From a virus: a DNA stretch of 61,660 bases. Below the pieces are notes generated by a model that did no database searches, had not been told where the DNA came from, and saw only the letters and a program-made list of their open reading frames with translations. The DNA is taken from positions 1-61,660 of IMG/VR virus record IMGVR_UViG_3300007535_000176, one strand, 5' to 3'. Shown here in pieces: positions 1 to 8,621 of the stretch (the stretch's first letter is position 1; every line of letters begins with the position of its first letter). The position numbers and the translations under genes are program-made.

Positions 1-2
1 AT

Positions 3-182
3 TCGCGCCAACTGCTGACAGAAACAATGAGCCTAGGACAACGTTTACGAGACGATCTTGGGATTGAGATTGCTGACATGGATAAACAATCAAGTCGCTT
101 TTTCAAGACTGTATATGTAAATCCTGCTCGTGTCGCACCCATGACACGAGAGACAGTAGTTCGAAATGAAATTGGCGATTAA
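3..182 (+). CDS. 3' end of an unidentified protein
   Basis: This reading frame is open from the left edge and stops with TAA at 180-182. It overlaps the start of the next gene by one base (TAATG), the junction style used throughout this island, which supports it as a real upstream gene. About 59 C-terminal residues are visible, with a charged segment and the ending RNEIGD. No motif is recognisable in this fragment, so no function is assigned. It is probably co-transcribed with the radical SAM genes that follow. Confidence 0.7.
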   Translation, partial: SRQLLTETMSLGQRLRDDLGIEIADMDKQSSRFFKTVYVNPARVAPMTRETVVRNEIGD

Positions 183-1750
183 TGACAAAGATAAATGATG
201 TCAATTGGGAGCGTGAACCTAGCGGCCTAATTGCTAACAACGAAAATAACATTGATAACGTTCGCAACTTGCTAAACAAAACAGGTTGTGGATTCTGCCT
301 TGCCAAGTTCAAACAGGTAACGCTGCATTTGGGCACGGGTATGACACACAGTTGTCATCACCCTACTCCACATCGCATTGATCCCGAAGCAGTTCAAGCT
401 GATCCCAATCAGTTATTCAATACACCAGAACTCAAAACTGCTCGACGACAAATGCTCAATGATGAAAAACCCAGCGAGTGTGATTATTGTTGGCGCGTTG
501 AAGACGATGGCGGCATGAGTGATCGCTATTTCAAAAGTCTTGAGCCCTGGGCGTTGCCAGATCATGATACAGTAGCAGCAAGCACTGGTGATGAAGATAT
601 CTACCCCAGCTACCTGGAAGTAAGCTTTAGCAATGTATGCAATATGAAGTGCACCTATTGCGGTCCAGAGTTTAGCAGTAAATGGGTTGAAGAACTCAAG
701 TCACAAGGACCAGTCAAACTGCTAGAAGGAACGGATAAAGAACAATGGGCGCAAGGATATCAGGATTTAGACACCCTCAATTACAAGCATAGAGAGTTTA
801 ATCCCTACATTGACGCATTTTGGAGATGGTTTCCAGATGCATTGCCCCATCTCAAGCACTACCGTATTACTGGTGGTGAGCCACTCATGAGCAAGGAAAC
901 ATTCAAGAGCATGGACTGGTTGATTGAAAACCCAAACCCCGAGATGGAGTTTTCAATCAACTCAAACTTCAGTGTGCCGGAAAAATTGTGGGACCGCTTC
1001 ATCGAGCGTCTCAGCGTGTTGCGAACTGGTAACCGCGTCAAAAAAATCACAATCTATACCAGCATTGAGGGCTGGGGAGAGCGTGCAGAATACGCGAGGA
1101 CAGGCTTGGACTTTGAATTGCTACGCAGACGTTACGAGCAAATACTACAGCTAGGCAATGTGCGATGCGTGGTCATGGCAGCATACAACATCTTTAGTGT
1201 TACCAGCATGAAGGAGATGTTGGAATGGTTGCATGAAATGAAAGTCCAGTATAATCCCAATAACTCTAGTGTTCATCTAGAAGAAAACACAGGCTTTGAA
1301 TTGGTTCCTGGCAGCTATGGCGCACGGCGCGAGGCCAATCCCCAACACCACGTCATAGCGGGTATTGATATACCATATCTACGTCATCCAGAGTATTTGG
1401 ATGCTCAGTATTGTGATGCAGACATGGTAGAGCGTTATATGATACCAACATTGGACTACATGTCCAGTCATGCAGCTAGCAGTGTGTGGGGCGACCATCA
1501 AGGATTTGAAAATTACGAAATTGAAAAACTCAAACGCATCATTGTTCATCGTATGTATTTCAATCGCAAAACTCGTGACGATCAGAACAGCCGTTATGAT
1601 ATAATGGAAAATCGTGCTAAGTTTTATGACTTCGTAAATAACATGGATCGACGTAGAGGCACAGATTTCCTAAAAACATTCCCTGAGATGAAAGATTTTT
1701 ACGAGCTATGTCGTGAAAGCAAAGAGGCATGGACTAAGATTAACAATTAA
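182..1750 (+). CDS. Radical SAM protein with N-terminal twitch-type Cys region (CHHP subtype)
   Basis: A 522-residue radical SAM enzyme. The [4Fe-4S]-SAM motif CNMKCTYC places cysteines at 153, 157 and 160, and the SAM-contacting GGEP motif is at 231-234. Before the core there is a Cys-rich region (C36, C39, C58 in a CHHP context, C100, C103 in CDYC) typical of twitch-domain radical SAM proteins. That region probably binds an auxiliary cluster (inference). The closest relative in this window is the protein at 2876-4360, which shares the CHHPxPHxID segment and the late RRRG motif. The substrate is unknown. TAATG junctions on both sides suggest translational coupling. Confidence 0.9.
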   Translation: MTKINDVNWEREPSGLIANNENNIDNVRNLLNKTGCGFCLAKFKQVTLHLGTGMTHSCHHPTPHRIDPEAVQADPNQLFNTPELKTARRQMLNDEKPSECDYCWRVEDDGGMSDRYFKSLEPWALPDHDTVAASTGDEDIYPSYLEVSFSNVCNMKCTYCGPEFSSKWVEELKSQGPVKLLEGTDKEQWAQGYQDLDTLNYKHREFNPYIDAFWRWFPDALPHLKHYRITGGEPLMSKETFKSMDWLIENPNPEMEFSINSNFSVPEKLWDRFIERLSVLRTGNRVKKITIYTSIEGWGERAEYARTGLDFELLRRRYEQILQLGNVRCVVMAAYNIFSVTSMKEMLEWLHEMKVQYNPNNSSVHLEENTGFELVPGSYGARREANPQHHVIAGIDIPYLRHPEYLDAQYCDADMVERYMIPTLDYMSSHAASSVWGDHQGFENYEIEKLKRIIVHRMYFNRKTRDDQNSRYDIMENRAKFYDFVNNMDRRRGTDFLKTFPEMKDFYELCRESKEAWTKINN

Positions 1751-2883
1751 TGCTACCATATGAACACATACGACGCATACACTTTGAATTGAGTAGTATC
1801 TGCAACGCAGCTTGCCCGAACTGTCCTCGCAACATTCATGGCGGCCGTGCGATACCCAATCTCAAAGAACGCGCCATAACATTTGATGAGTTCACAACCA
1901 TGATAGATGTGGACACCCTGGCTCAACTTGAACAAATACGTTTTTGTGGTAATTACGGTGACCCTGTTAGTGCCCGTGACCTACCACAAATCGTAGAATG
2001 GGTCTACAAGTATAATCCAGATATTCATATTGAAATCAATACAAATGGTGGTGCTAGAAACACCGAGTGGTGGCGACGTCTCGGAAAACTCATGAAAGGT
2101 CACACTGGATTTGTGATCTTTAGTGTTGACGGACTGGCTGATACCAATCATATCTATCGCCGCGGTGTTGTGTGGCAAAAGCTCTATGAAAACATTCAAG
2201 CTTATATTGGAGGTGGCGGGCGCGCAGTGTGGGAATTTTTGGTGTTTCAACACAACGAACATCAAATTGAGCAAGCCCGTGAACTGAGTCGCCAATTAGA
2301 CTTCAATGACTTTCGTGTCAAAAAGCCTTTCGGGTTCAATGACAGCTATAACAGCACGCCATATATGACTGTTCTAGATCGCGAAGGAAATTTTGAACGA
2401 GCACTTTGGCCCCGAGGTGTTGAGCCTGTTGATGTTGAACCACATGATATGGATTTGGATGCCTATCGTCTCGAGCTCACCCGCGCCCACAAGGCGGCAT
2501 TTGGAGATCGTGAAGAACAGGAAATGTATTTTGATTACATGGATCAAAGCCGACCCACTGGAATTGACTGCATGAGTATCCGTGATAGAGAAATTTATGT
2601 GGATAGTCAAGGCTATATGTATCCTTGTTGTTTTCTTGGTCATGGCGGCCAAGTCCAACGCGGACGCGAGACAGTATTTTTCCGACGCTGGGTTACGGAA
2701 AATGTAGGCTGGGATAATATCAGTCTTTTCAACAAAACAGTCCAAGAAATAGCCCAAAGCGAATATTTTGAATTAATAGAAAAAACATGGGACAAAACAC
2801 ATCGCGAAGGAAAAATGGCAATGTGTTCTCTCATGTGCTCGAGCGATTGTGCTCGCAACACAATGAGGAACCTTTATGACTAA
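1750..2883 (+). CDS. Radical SAM/SPASM-like protein, GNxGDP subtype
   Basis: A 377-residue radical SAM protein with CNAACPNC at residues 18-25 right at the N-terminus, so there is no twitch region ahead of the core. The usual GGEP is replaced by CGNYGDP. A C-terminal Cys-rich part (CMS, YPCC, then CSLMCSSDC) looks like a SPASM-type auxiliary-cluster domain. It is a clear paralog of 16817-17899, with identical positions for the three SAM-cluster cysteines and shared FSVDGL-DTNH and HNEHQI segments. The start overlaps the upstream stop by one base. The reaction is unknown; SPASM proteins often modify peptides or proteins (family knowledge). Confidence 0.9.
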   Translation: MLPYEHIRRIHFELSSICNAACPNCPRNIHGGRAIPNLKERAITFDEFTTMIDVDTLAQLEQIRFCGNYGDPVSARDLPQIVEWVYKYNPDIHIEINTNGGARNTEWWRRLGKLMKGHTGFVIFSVDGLADTNHIYRRGVVWQKLYENIQAYIGGGGRAVWEFLVFQHNEHQIEQARELSRQLDFNDFRVKKPFGFNDSYNSTPYMTVLDREGNFERALWPRGVEPVDVEPHDMDLDAYRLELTRAHKAAFGDREEQEMYFDYMDQSRPTGIDCMSIRDREIYVDSQGYMYPCCFLGHGGQVQRGRETVFFRRWVTENVGWDNISLFNKTVQEIAQSEYFELIEKTWDKTHREGKMAMCSLMCSSDCARNTMRNLYD

Positions 2884-4360
2884 ACGCAGCGCAGCAATAA
2901 ATTGGATGGACAACGTTGTCAACAAAAAAAGTCCAACGTTTTGTGGAGCCAAATGGTATAATGCAACTATATGGTTGGGAAATGGCGCAACAGCAAGTTG
3001 CCACCATCCACCCCCACACCAGATAGATGCTGATGAGGTTCGTAAAAATCCCAAGGCGTTGCATAATACAGAATACAAAAAACTTGTGCGCAAACAAATG
3101 TTGGAGGGTATCCAAACAAAAGAATGTGACTATTGTTGGCGTATTGAAAACATGGATTCTGAAGTAGTAAGTGATCGCTATTACAAGAGCAGCATCTATA
3201 GTGATGAGGAATTACAAGAAGCAGCAGACATGCCTTGGGATGCAGATGTTAACCTAAAACAACTAGAGATTGCATTTGATAACAATTGTAATTTTGCCTG
3301 CTCGTATTGCAACGCAGGATTTAGCACAACTTGGGCACACGACATCAATAAAAACGGTGCTTACCAAGATCTTACCAGTGATGGCTGGGGCGCGTTCGCC
3401 CATAATGGTAACTGGGCTCACCCATATGGCGTAAAAAACCAAGACAATCCATATGTTGAGGCATTTTGGAAATGGTGGGAAAGCGACTTACAATACAGCT
3501 TGCGCGAACTGAGAGTAACAGGCGGTGAAGCTACTGTGAGTTACGATTTTTGGAAATTGGTTGAGTGGTATGAAAACAATCCCCACTGTCCTGTAGAACT
3601 CAGTGTTAATACCAACTTGGGTGTAAAACGTCGCCCTCTTGATCGTCTCTGCAAACTCAGTCACAACATCAAAGGATTCAACCTTTTCACCAGCAACGAA
3701 AGCATGGGGTCAAACGCTGAGTATATACGTGACGGATTGATTTGGCCGGAATGGCAGGATAACCTTCGTTATGTCATGGACCACGGAAAATTTCAATATA
3801 TCCATGTCATGATGACTATCAATGCGTTATGCCTGGTAAGCTTTTGTGATTTTCATGAATTCCTACTGGACCTTCGTGAAAACAATCCAGATACTCGAAT
3901 CGAGTTCAGTCATAATATTCTGCGGTTCCCTAGTTTTCAGAGCATTACAACACTTCCCAAGCAGTTAAGAGAGCAACAGACTGAGGCGATGACAGCTTGG
4001 CTAGCAGCTAACGAGTATCGCTTGCAGCCGCACGAGATAGACGGTTTCAACCGCACCGTGCGCTATGTGCAAGAGATTGACGAGGGGCATAACATCGGTA
4101 ACTTGCACAGTGACCTTGAAAAACGACAGCGCGATTTCCGTAACTTTTACGCTCAATATGATCGCCGTAGGGGAAAAACATTTAGCGAATCATTTGCCAA
4201 TTGGCCCGAGCTAGTTGAGTGGTATGAGCATGTGGATGGCAGTGCCAATGTAAATAAGATTGACAATCTTATTGAAGGCGATGCAACTGAATGGGGCCGC
4301 CCGATATTTGATGAAGTGCTAGGTGAAGCACGGAAACAGAAACCAACTGATGACAAGTAA
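2876..4360 (+). CDS. Radical SAM protein with N-terminal twitch-type Cys region (CHHP subtype)
   Basis: A 494-residue paralog of the first gene in the island. The SAM-cluster motif CNFACSYC gives C138, C142 and C145, and the glycine motif reads TGGEA rather than GGEP. The N-terminal region has C23, C42 (CHHPPPH) and CDYC at 84-87. The gene overlaps the upstream stop by 8 nt. The C-terminal segment YDRRRGKTFSE matches the other CHHP-type protein and may be a subtype signature. Its substrate is unknown. It lies in an unbroken + strand run, so it is likely co-expressed with its neighbours. Confidence 0.9.
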   Translation: MTKRSAAINWMDNVVNKKSPTFCGAKWYNATIWLGNGATASCHHPPPHQIDADEVRKNPKALHNTEYKKLVRKQMLEGIQTKECDYCWRIENMDSEVVSDRYYKSSIYSDEELQEAADMPWDADVNLKQLEIAFDNNCNFACSYCNAGFSTTWAHDINKNGAYQDLTSDGWGAFAHNGNWAHPYGVKNQDNPYVEAFWKWWESDLQYSLRELRVTGGEATVSYDFWKLVEWYENNPHCPVELSVNTNLGVKRRPLDRLCKLSHNIKGFNLFTSNESMGSNAEYIRDGLIWPEWQDNLRYVMDHGKFQYIHVMMTINALCLVSFCDFHEFLLDLRENNPDTRIEFSHNILRFPSFQSITTLPKQLREQQTEAMTAWLAANEYRLQPHEIDGFNRTVRYVQEIDEGHNIGNLHSDLEKRQRDFRNFYAQYDRRRGKTFSESFANWPELVEWYEHVDGSANVNKIDNLIEGDATEWGRPIFDEVLGEARKQKPTDDK

Positions 4361-5504
4361 AACTAGATGTCCTATGCCATTTGCAGGTTTCGATATCGAA
4401 ACCAATGGCACTGTAAAGCCCTGTTGTATATATGAAGGCAGCATTGGTAACGTCAATGACGAAAGCATTGATGACATCTGGCATGGCGACAAACTTCAAA
4501 AGATCAGACAGGATCTAGAATCAGGCGTGCGAATTCCTGGTTGTCGGCAGTGTTGGATCGAAGAAGCCAGCACAGGACACAGCAAGCGCATACGTGAACA
4601 AGACCAGTTTCCCGACTCGGTCTATCAAACACCACAAGTTAAACGCCTAGATATTAAACTGGGTAACACCTGCAACCTAAAATGTCGTATCTGTAATTAC
4701 GAGAGTAGCAGTATTTTCAACAGCGAAAACAAACAGATTGCCAGACGCTTTCCAGACGCCCAAGTCAACTATATAGGCAATGACCGTGTGGATCGTTACA
4801 AGTGGTATCGTGACGAAGATTTTTGGAGGGTTATTCTCAAATATGGTCCTGAAATTGAACAGATAGACTTTATGGGTGGTGAGCCTTTGCTTGACAAAAC
4901 TCACAAGCGTATATTGGAAACTCTAGTAGAGCAAGGCCTTGCCCAAAACATTACCATTAACTACACAACGAATGGAACCATTGTTCCGGATTTTGAACTG
5001 CTACGTAATTTTCGTAGCATTCTATTCACGGTGAGTGGCGATGCCATTGAACACCGTTTTGAATACAATCGTTATCCAGTCCAGTGGTCAGATTTCAAAG
5101 ACAATATTTTTGATATAAGAGCTGGCGCTGACAGCTTTCTTATTAGCTACAGTGTTAGTAGTTATAGTCTATTCGGAATTCCAGATGCCTTGGATTATTA
5201 CATGGAAAATGGATATATAGTATGGTTCAATTATGTTCACTTAACAGAAGCTAGCAATGCACGAAACCTACCTCCTGAACTCAAAGAACAATTTAGGCAG
5301 CTCGTTGCTGAACGTAAACGAGACGAATGGTTGTGGACACGAGCCAACATACAAGAGGTTTTGGATTTTATTAATGTTGAAGACAATCCCAAGCACTTCC
5401 AAGATTTTATATATGATTGCAAATTGAGAGATCAATTCCGCGATCAAGATTTTAAGGACTATTTGCCAGAATATGCACCCTACGCCGATCTTGCACGAAT
5501 TTGA
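4350..5504 (+). CDS. Twitch-domain radical SAM protein
   Basis: I chose the ATG at 4350, which overlaps the upstream stop by 11 nt and gives a 384-residue protein beginning just before the conserved CPMPF segment. A GTG at 4323 would add nine residues. N-terminal cysteines at C7, C25-C26 (KPCC) and C65/C68 (CRQC) form the twitch region. The radical SAM motif CNLKCRIC gives C108, C112 and C115, followed by MGGEP. The overall layout (CxxP, CC, CxxC, CNLKCxxC, GGEP) recurs in six other proteins of the island. The substrate is unknown. Confidence 0.88.
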   Translation: MTSKTRCPMPFAGFDIETNGTVKPCCIYEGSIGNVNDESIDDIWHGDKLQKIRQDLESGVRIPGCRQCWIEEASTGHSKRIREQDQFPDSVYQTPQVKRLDIKLGNTCNLKCRICNYESSSIFNSENKQIARRFPDAQVNYIGNDRVDRYKWYRDEDFWRVILKYGPEIEQIDFMGGEPLLDKTHKRILETLVEQGLAQNITINYTTNGTIVPDFELLRNFRSILFTVSGDAIEHRFEYNRYPVQWSDFKDNIFDIRAGADSFLISYSVSSYSLFGIPDALDYYMENGYIVWFNYVHLTEASNARNLPPELKEQFRQLVAERKRDEWLWTRANIQEVLDFINVEDNPKHFQDFIYDCKLRDQFRDQDFKDYLPEYAPYADLARI

Positions 5505-5523
5505 CAATTGGAGTCGCACAGCC

Positions 5524-6324
5524 ATGATAACATGTCTGTATCAAGGGCATCTCTATGATCTCTATCGACAATACAGTTCGGATATAGTGCGCAGCCATGA
5601 AGAATTTGCGAGATTTAATAATTGGGATTATCTAGTCATTGGTGATGAAATCAATAACATTTATGGTCTTGAATCATGGCGCGATACAAATATCGATGCA
5701 CGTTGTGACTGCCTAGGAATGAATAAATGGTATGCAATGGATTGGGTATTTGAAAATACTGATTATGATGAGATCTTATTGGTTGATTTTGATAGCAAAT
5801 TTATCTATAACACAGAATTAAACTTGGGTGACTGCGACATAAAGGCTACGCATCTCACGCTCAGTCCTTATTATGATACTACTTGGTTCCTCTATTATTG
5901 TCTATATAAAAATGTTCCGTTTGAACAGATCAACCGTGCCGTGCCATTCAAATTCAACACAGGCTTTATTAAAGTTCGCCGGGGATTTTTCCAGCGCAGT
6001 GATTTGGATGAGTTCGTTGATTTTGCTTGCCGAACACTGAATAATGTTAAATACAATGAGCGCAAAAGTTGGATAGACATGAGCAATGCTGATATGGCTC
6101 GTATCCATGAAACACACAATACAACGCTTACGCCGTTTGATGAAGTGTTCTTGGTTTATCAAATAATGCAACAAGAACCAACGATTGAAGAATTTGATAA
6201 GCGATTTAACATCAACAGCACAGATCTCATGGATCGTGATACTGCTCACGTTCATTTCTGCGTTAACAAAGAGCGTGATATCAAAATATTGTGTGAGCCA
6301 GGACGGGCGGAGTTTTTGAAGTGA
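5524..6324 (+). CDS. Glycosyltransferase-like protein (GT-A type, DxD)
   Basis: The ATG at 5524 is preferred because the protein then starts with MITCLYQGHLYD, directly on the first beta strand of a nucleotide-sugar transferase fold. An upstream ATG at 5473 would overlap the previous gene by 32 nt. The segment ILLVDFDSKF carries a DxD-like metal/nucleotide-sugar motif in the right context, followed by FNTGFIKVRRG, typical of GT-A enzymes. About 266 residues. The donor and acceptor are unknown. Its place between radical SAM genes suggests it adds or trims a sugar in the same pathway (inference). Confidence 0.6.
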   Translation: MITCLYQGHLYDLYRQYSSDIVRSHEEFARFNNWDYLVIGDEINNIYGLESWRDTNIDARCDCLGMNKWYAMDWVFENTDYDEILLVDFDSKFIYNTELNLGDCDIKATHLTLSPYYDTTWFLYYCLYKNVPFEQINRAVPFKFNTGFIKVRRGFFQRSDLDEFVDFACRTLNNVKYNERKSWIDMSNADMARIHETHNTTLTPFDEVFLVYQIMQQEPTIEEFDKRFNINSTDLMDRDTAHVHFCVNKERDIKILCEPGRAEFLK

Positions 6325-7346
6325 GTGCACCAGAAAATCTAGAACAATATCTCAAGGACCACATTTGTTTCAAACCCTGGGATAGTATAAGCATTGAACC
6401 CAATGGTGATGTAATTAACTGTTGTATGCCTTGGTTGCCCAAACCCATTGGCAACTTGTTTGAAAATACAATGGAAGAAATCCTCAACAGCGAGGCAAGC
6501 CGCGAAGTGCAGGAGAGTATCCTGGATGGAAGTTATCGCTATTGTAACAAAGATATGTGTAGTGAGATATATGGTGGACGTTTGCCCGCGCGACCAGACG
6601 AGATGAAACTTCCTCGCCGCCCATACAAGATTCGCTTCAATAACGATCGCAGTTGTAACCTATGGTGTCCTAGTTGTCGTCTACGCCGTGTTCAGCACAA
6701 TGAAGGACCAGCATATGAAAAAGCCAAATGGCTAAATGATCGAGTCTATGAATACATGCTAGAGCAGGCAGATCGCGGCCCAGTTGAGATTTGGGTCACA
6801 GGTAGTGGCGATGCGATTGGAAGTCGTATCTATCGTGACATGCTCAAAAGCATTAATGGGGCTGAATTTCCTGATCTCAAAATCAACTTAATGACCAATG
6901 GTGTATTGTTTACGCCCAAGACGTGGGAAAGCCTGCATCGAATCTGGAATAACATTACATTAATTGATATCAGTGTTGATGCAGGCACAAAAAGCGTCTA
7001 TCAAAAGATGAGACCTCCAGGCAAATGGGATCAACTACTCAGCAACGCAAAATACCTAGGCGAGTGTGCGCAAGAGTATCGCAATATCGATATCAATTAT
7101 GGATTTGTTGTGCAGCATGGTAACTACAAGGACATGGTCAATTTTGTTGACACATTCAGTCAGTTCGAGCGTTATCATTTGCTCAACTTTACTTTGGTTA
7201 ATGATTGGAATACCTGGGAAGATTTTGGTAGTCATGCTGTATGGCGGCGTAGCCATCCAGAGCATGAAGAGTTTTTGGAAATGGTGCGGAGGCCAGAATT
7301 AGAAGATGAGCGAGTGTTTATGGGCTCGCTCAAACGTTTTCTCTAA
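6321..7346 (+). CDS. Radical SAM protein, twitch N-terminus, GSGD variant
   Basis: Starts with GTG at 6321 in a 4-nt GTGA overlap with the upstream stop. The 341-residue protein has N-terminal cysteines C16, C34-C35, C75 and C80, then CNLWCPSC (C112, C116, C119). Where most relatives have GGEP it has VTGSGDAIG, so the SAM-amino-group-binding motif is altered. The last gene of the first + strand run, it faces the flipped cassette that begins at 7347. Its substrate is unknown. Confidence 0.87.
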   Translation: MSAPENLEQYLKDHICFKPWDSISIEPNGDVINCCMPWLPKPIGNLFENTMEEILNSEASREVQESILDGSYRYCNKDMCSEIYGGRLPARPDEMKLPRRPYKIRFNNDRSCNLWCPSCRLRRVQHNEGPAYEKAKWLNDRVYEYMLEQADRGPVEIWVTGSGDAIGSRIYRDMLKSINGAEFPDLKINLMTNGVLFTPKTWESLHRIWNNITLIDISVDAGTKSVYQKMRPPGKWDQLLSNAKYLGECAQEYRNIDINYGFVVQHGNYKDMVNFVDTFSQFERYHLLNFTLVNDWNTWEDFGSHAVWRRSHPEHEEFLEMVRRPELEDERVFMGSLKRFL

Positions 7347-7439
7347 TTATTTGTAAATGAATGGATCTTTTCGAGCAATCTTGCGAAACTTTCGCTTTAG
7401 ACGCCACTCTGACCATTTGCGCTTAAACCAAGCCATCAT
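7347..7439 (-). CDS. Micro-protein of 30 aa, Lys/Arg/Trp-rich, ends KDPFIYK
   Basis: A short frame reading MMAWFKRKWSEW at the start and ARKDPFIYK at the end. It is preceded by a strong Shine-Dalgarno (GGAGGAGT ending about 8 nt before the ATG) and overlaps the end of the SGNH gene at 7423-8097 by 17 nt, as expected of a translated operon gene. Eleven of its thirty residues are Lys or Arg and three are Trp. A homologous frame lies at 13407-13511, with the same KDPFIY tail, so it is unlikely to be noise. It could be a substrate for the neighbouring enzymes, a nucleic-acid binder or a membrane-active peptide. None of these is shown. Confidence 0.82.
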   Translation of the reverse strand: MMAWFKRKWSEWRLKRKFRKIARKDPFIYK

Positions 7440-8097
7440 AACCTAACTCCTCCATAAAATATTTAGTCAATTGGTTGTGTTGATCAATACCATAATGGCG
7501 TTCATCAATCTCTGGATCATCATTAAGAAATTCATGTATAGACAATACATTGGCTTGCCTAAGTAAATGATGAAAATGCTCAGTCATGATATTAACGCTG
7601 TTATCTTCTGTCTGAGGAATAACAGGGAATGGCTTACATGTATAAATGAACATTCGAAATGGTAACAGCGTAACATGTTCTAAGAACGGAATTAATTTGC
7701 TCATTGCATGATAAATTTCATTTTGCTCGTCGTAGTAATTAACAATGTAATTCATCATTTTTGTTTTAAGTTCGCGATCGTCTTCAGCATCAATTTCACT
7801 AGCATTATAATACTTGTGTAATTTGCCTTCATGTAATACAGGAGGAATAAATGAGTCTGAATTGATATGAAAAAATACAATGTCATTATGGAAGAGTAAA
7901 TGTTTATTTAGATAAAATCGATTAATAGCAAAATGAAATGACTCACCAGGACGAGCGAAATTATACAGCTTATAGCCCAACTTGTGGCTTATTTGTCGGG
8001 GGAATGCCGTATGAAATATCTTGTATGGGCATTTATCGAAATCACTGTTGTGTCCAAACCCTATTGATTGGCTAGATCCAAAATTGAATATTTTCAT
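7423..8097 (-). CDS. SGNH/GDSL-like hydrolase
   Basis: A 224-residue protein starting MKIFNFGSSQSIGFG, matching block I of SGNH hydrolases with GSS in place of the usual GDS; an NF-R-GES segment and a C-terminal IDQHNQL (DxxH-like) follow. It starts 4 nt inside the end of the upstream SGNH gene (8094-8621). SGNH proteins in phages often act on acyl or acetyl esters of glycans. The substrate here is unknown. The altered block I leaves catalytic competence uncertain. Confidence 0.55.
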   Translation of the reverse strand: MKIFNFGSSQSIGFGHNSDFDKCPYKIFHTAFPRQISHKLGYKLYNFARPGESFHFAINRFYLNKHLLFHNDIVFFHINSDSFIPPVLHEGKLHKYYNASEIDAEDDRELKTKMMNYIVNYYDEQNEIYHAMSKLIPFLEHVTLLPFRMFIYTCKPFPVIPQTEDNSVNIMTEHFHHLLRQANVLSIHEFLNDDPEIDERHYGIDQHNQLTKYFMEELGYDGLV

Positions 8098-8621
8098 GGT
8101 GCTATTACCGAATCTACAATTTGATGAACTATGCTGTTACCTACAGCATTTAGATGATTAATATCACCCGCATGTAACTTTCTCACTACGCTAAGATCTT
8201 CGGCTCCAGTAAACAAACAGTCATCAAAAAACGTAAAATGATGTCCTCGTATATCGGTCATCATGTCCTTAACTATGAGATTGTAGATACTAAGAAAGAA
8301 TTTTTCATCCCAGATGCTGTCTAATGTTTTGATAAATTCATCTTCCTGATTATCATACACGTTTTTAAACATAAGGTCACAAAAAGGATGACTACGCAAT
8401 TTGCGGGGCAGTAAATTACGACTGTCTTTGAGATATACTCTGCTCCAATGTGTATGCACAAAAACGATTGAATCTGTTAGTCCAATCTTGTATTTTTGTT
8501 CTTGGTAACGGCTCCAAATACGATATTCGCTAATACCACGGTCTGCATGAATTACAGCGTTGGGGAAATAGTCTGTCCAACCGCCATCACTTGCAAAGCT
8601 ATCACCAAAAATATGGATCAC
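8094..8621 (-). CDS. SGNH/GDSL hydrolase
   Basis: A 175-residue protein with MIHIFGDSFASDGGW at the N-terminus, carrying the nucleophile serine in GDS, and GDINHLNAVGN near the C-terminus, carrying the Asp and His of the triad. It overlaps both neighbours by 4 nt, so it belongs to the three-enzyme - strand cassette 7347-9886. The likely activity is an esterase or deacylase on a carbohydrate or small molecule (family knowledge). The exact substrate is not visible. Confidence 0.75.
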   Translation of the reverse strand: MIHIFGDSFASDGGWTDYFPNAVIHADRGISEYRIWSRYQEQKYKIGLTDSIVFVHTHWSRVYLKDSRNLLPRKLRSHPFCDLMFKNVYDNQEDEFIKTLDSIWDEKFFLSIYNLIVKDMMTDIRGHHFTFFDDCLFTGAEDLSVVRKLHAGDINHLNAVGNSIVHQIVDSVIAP

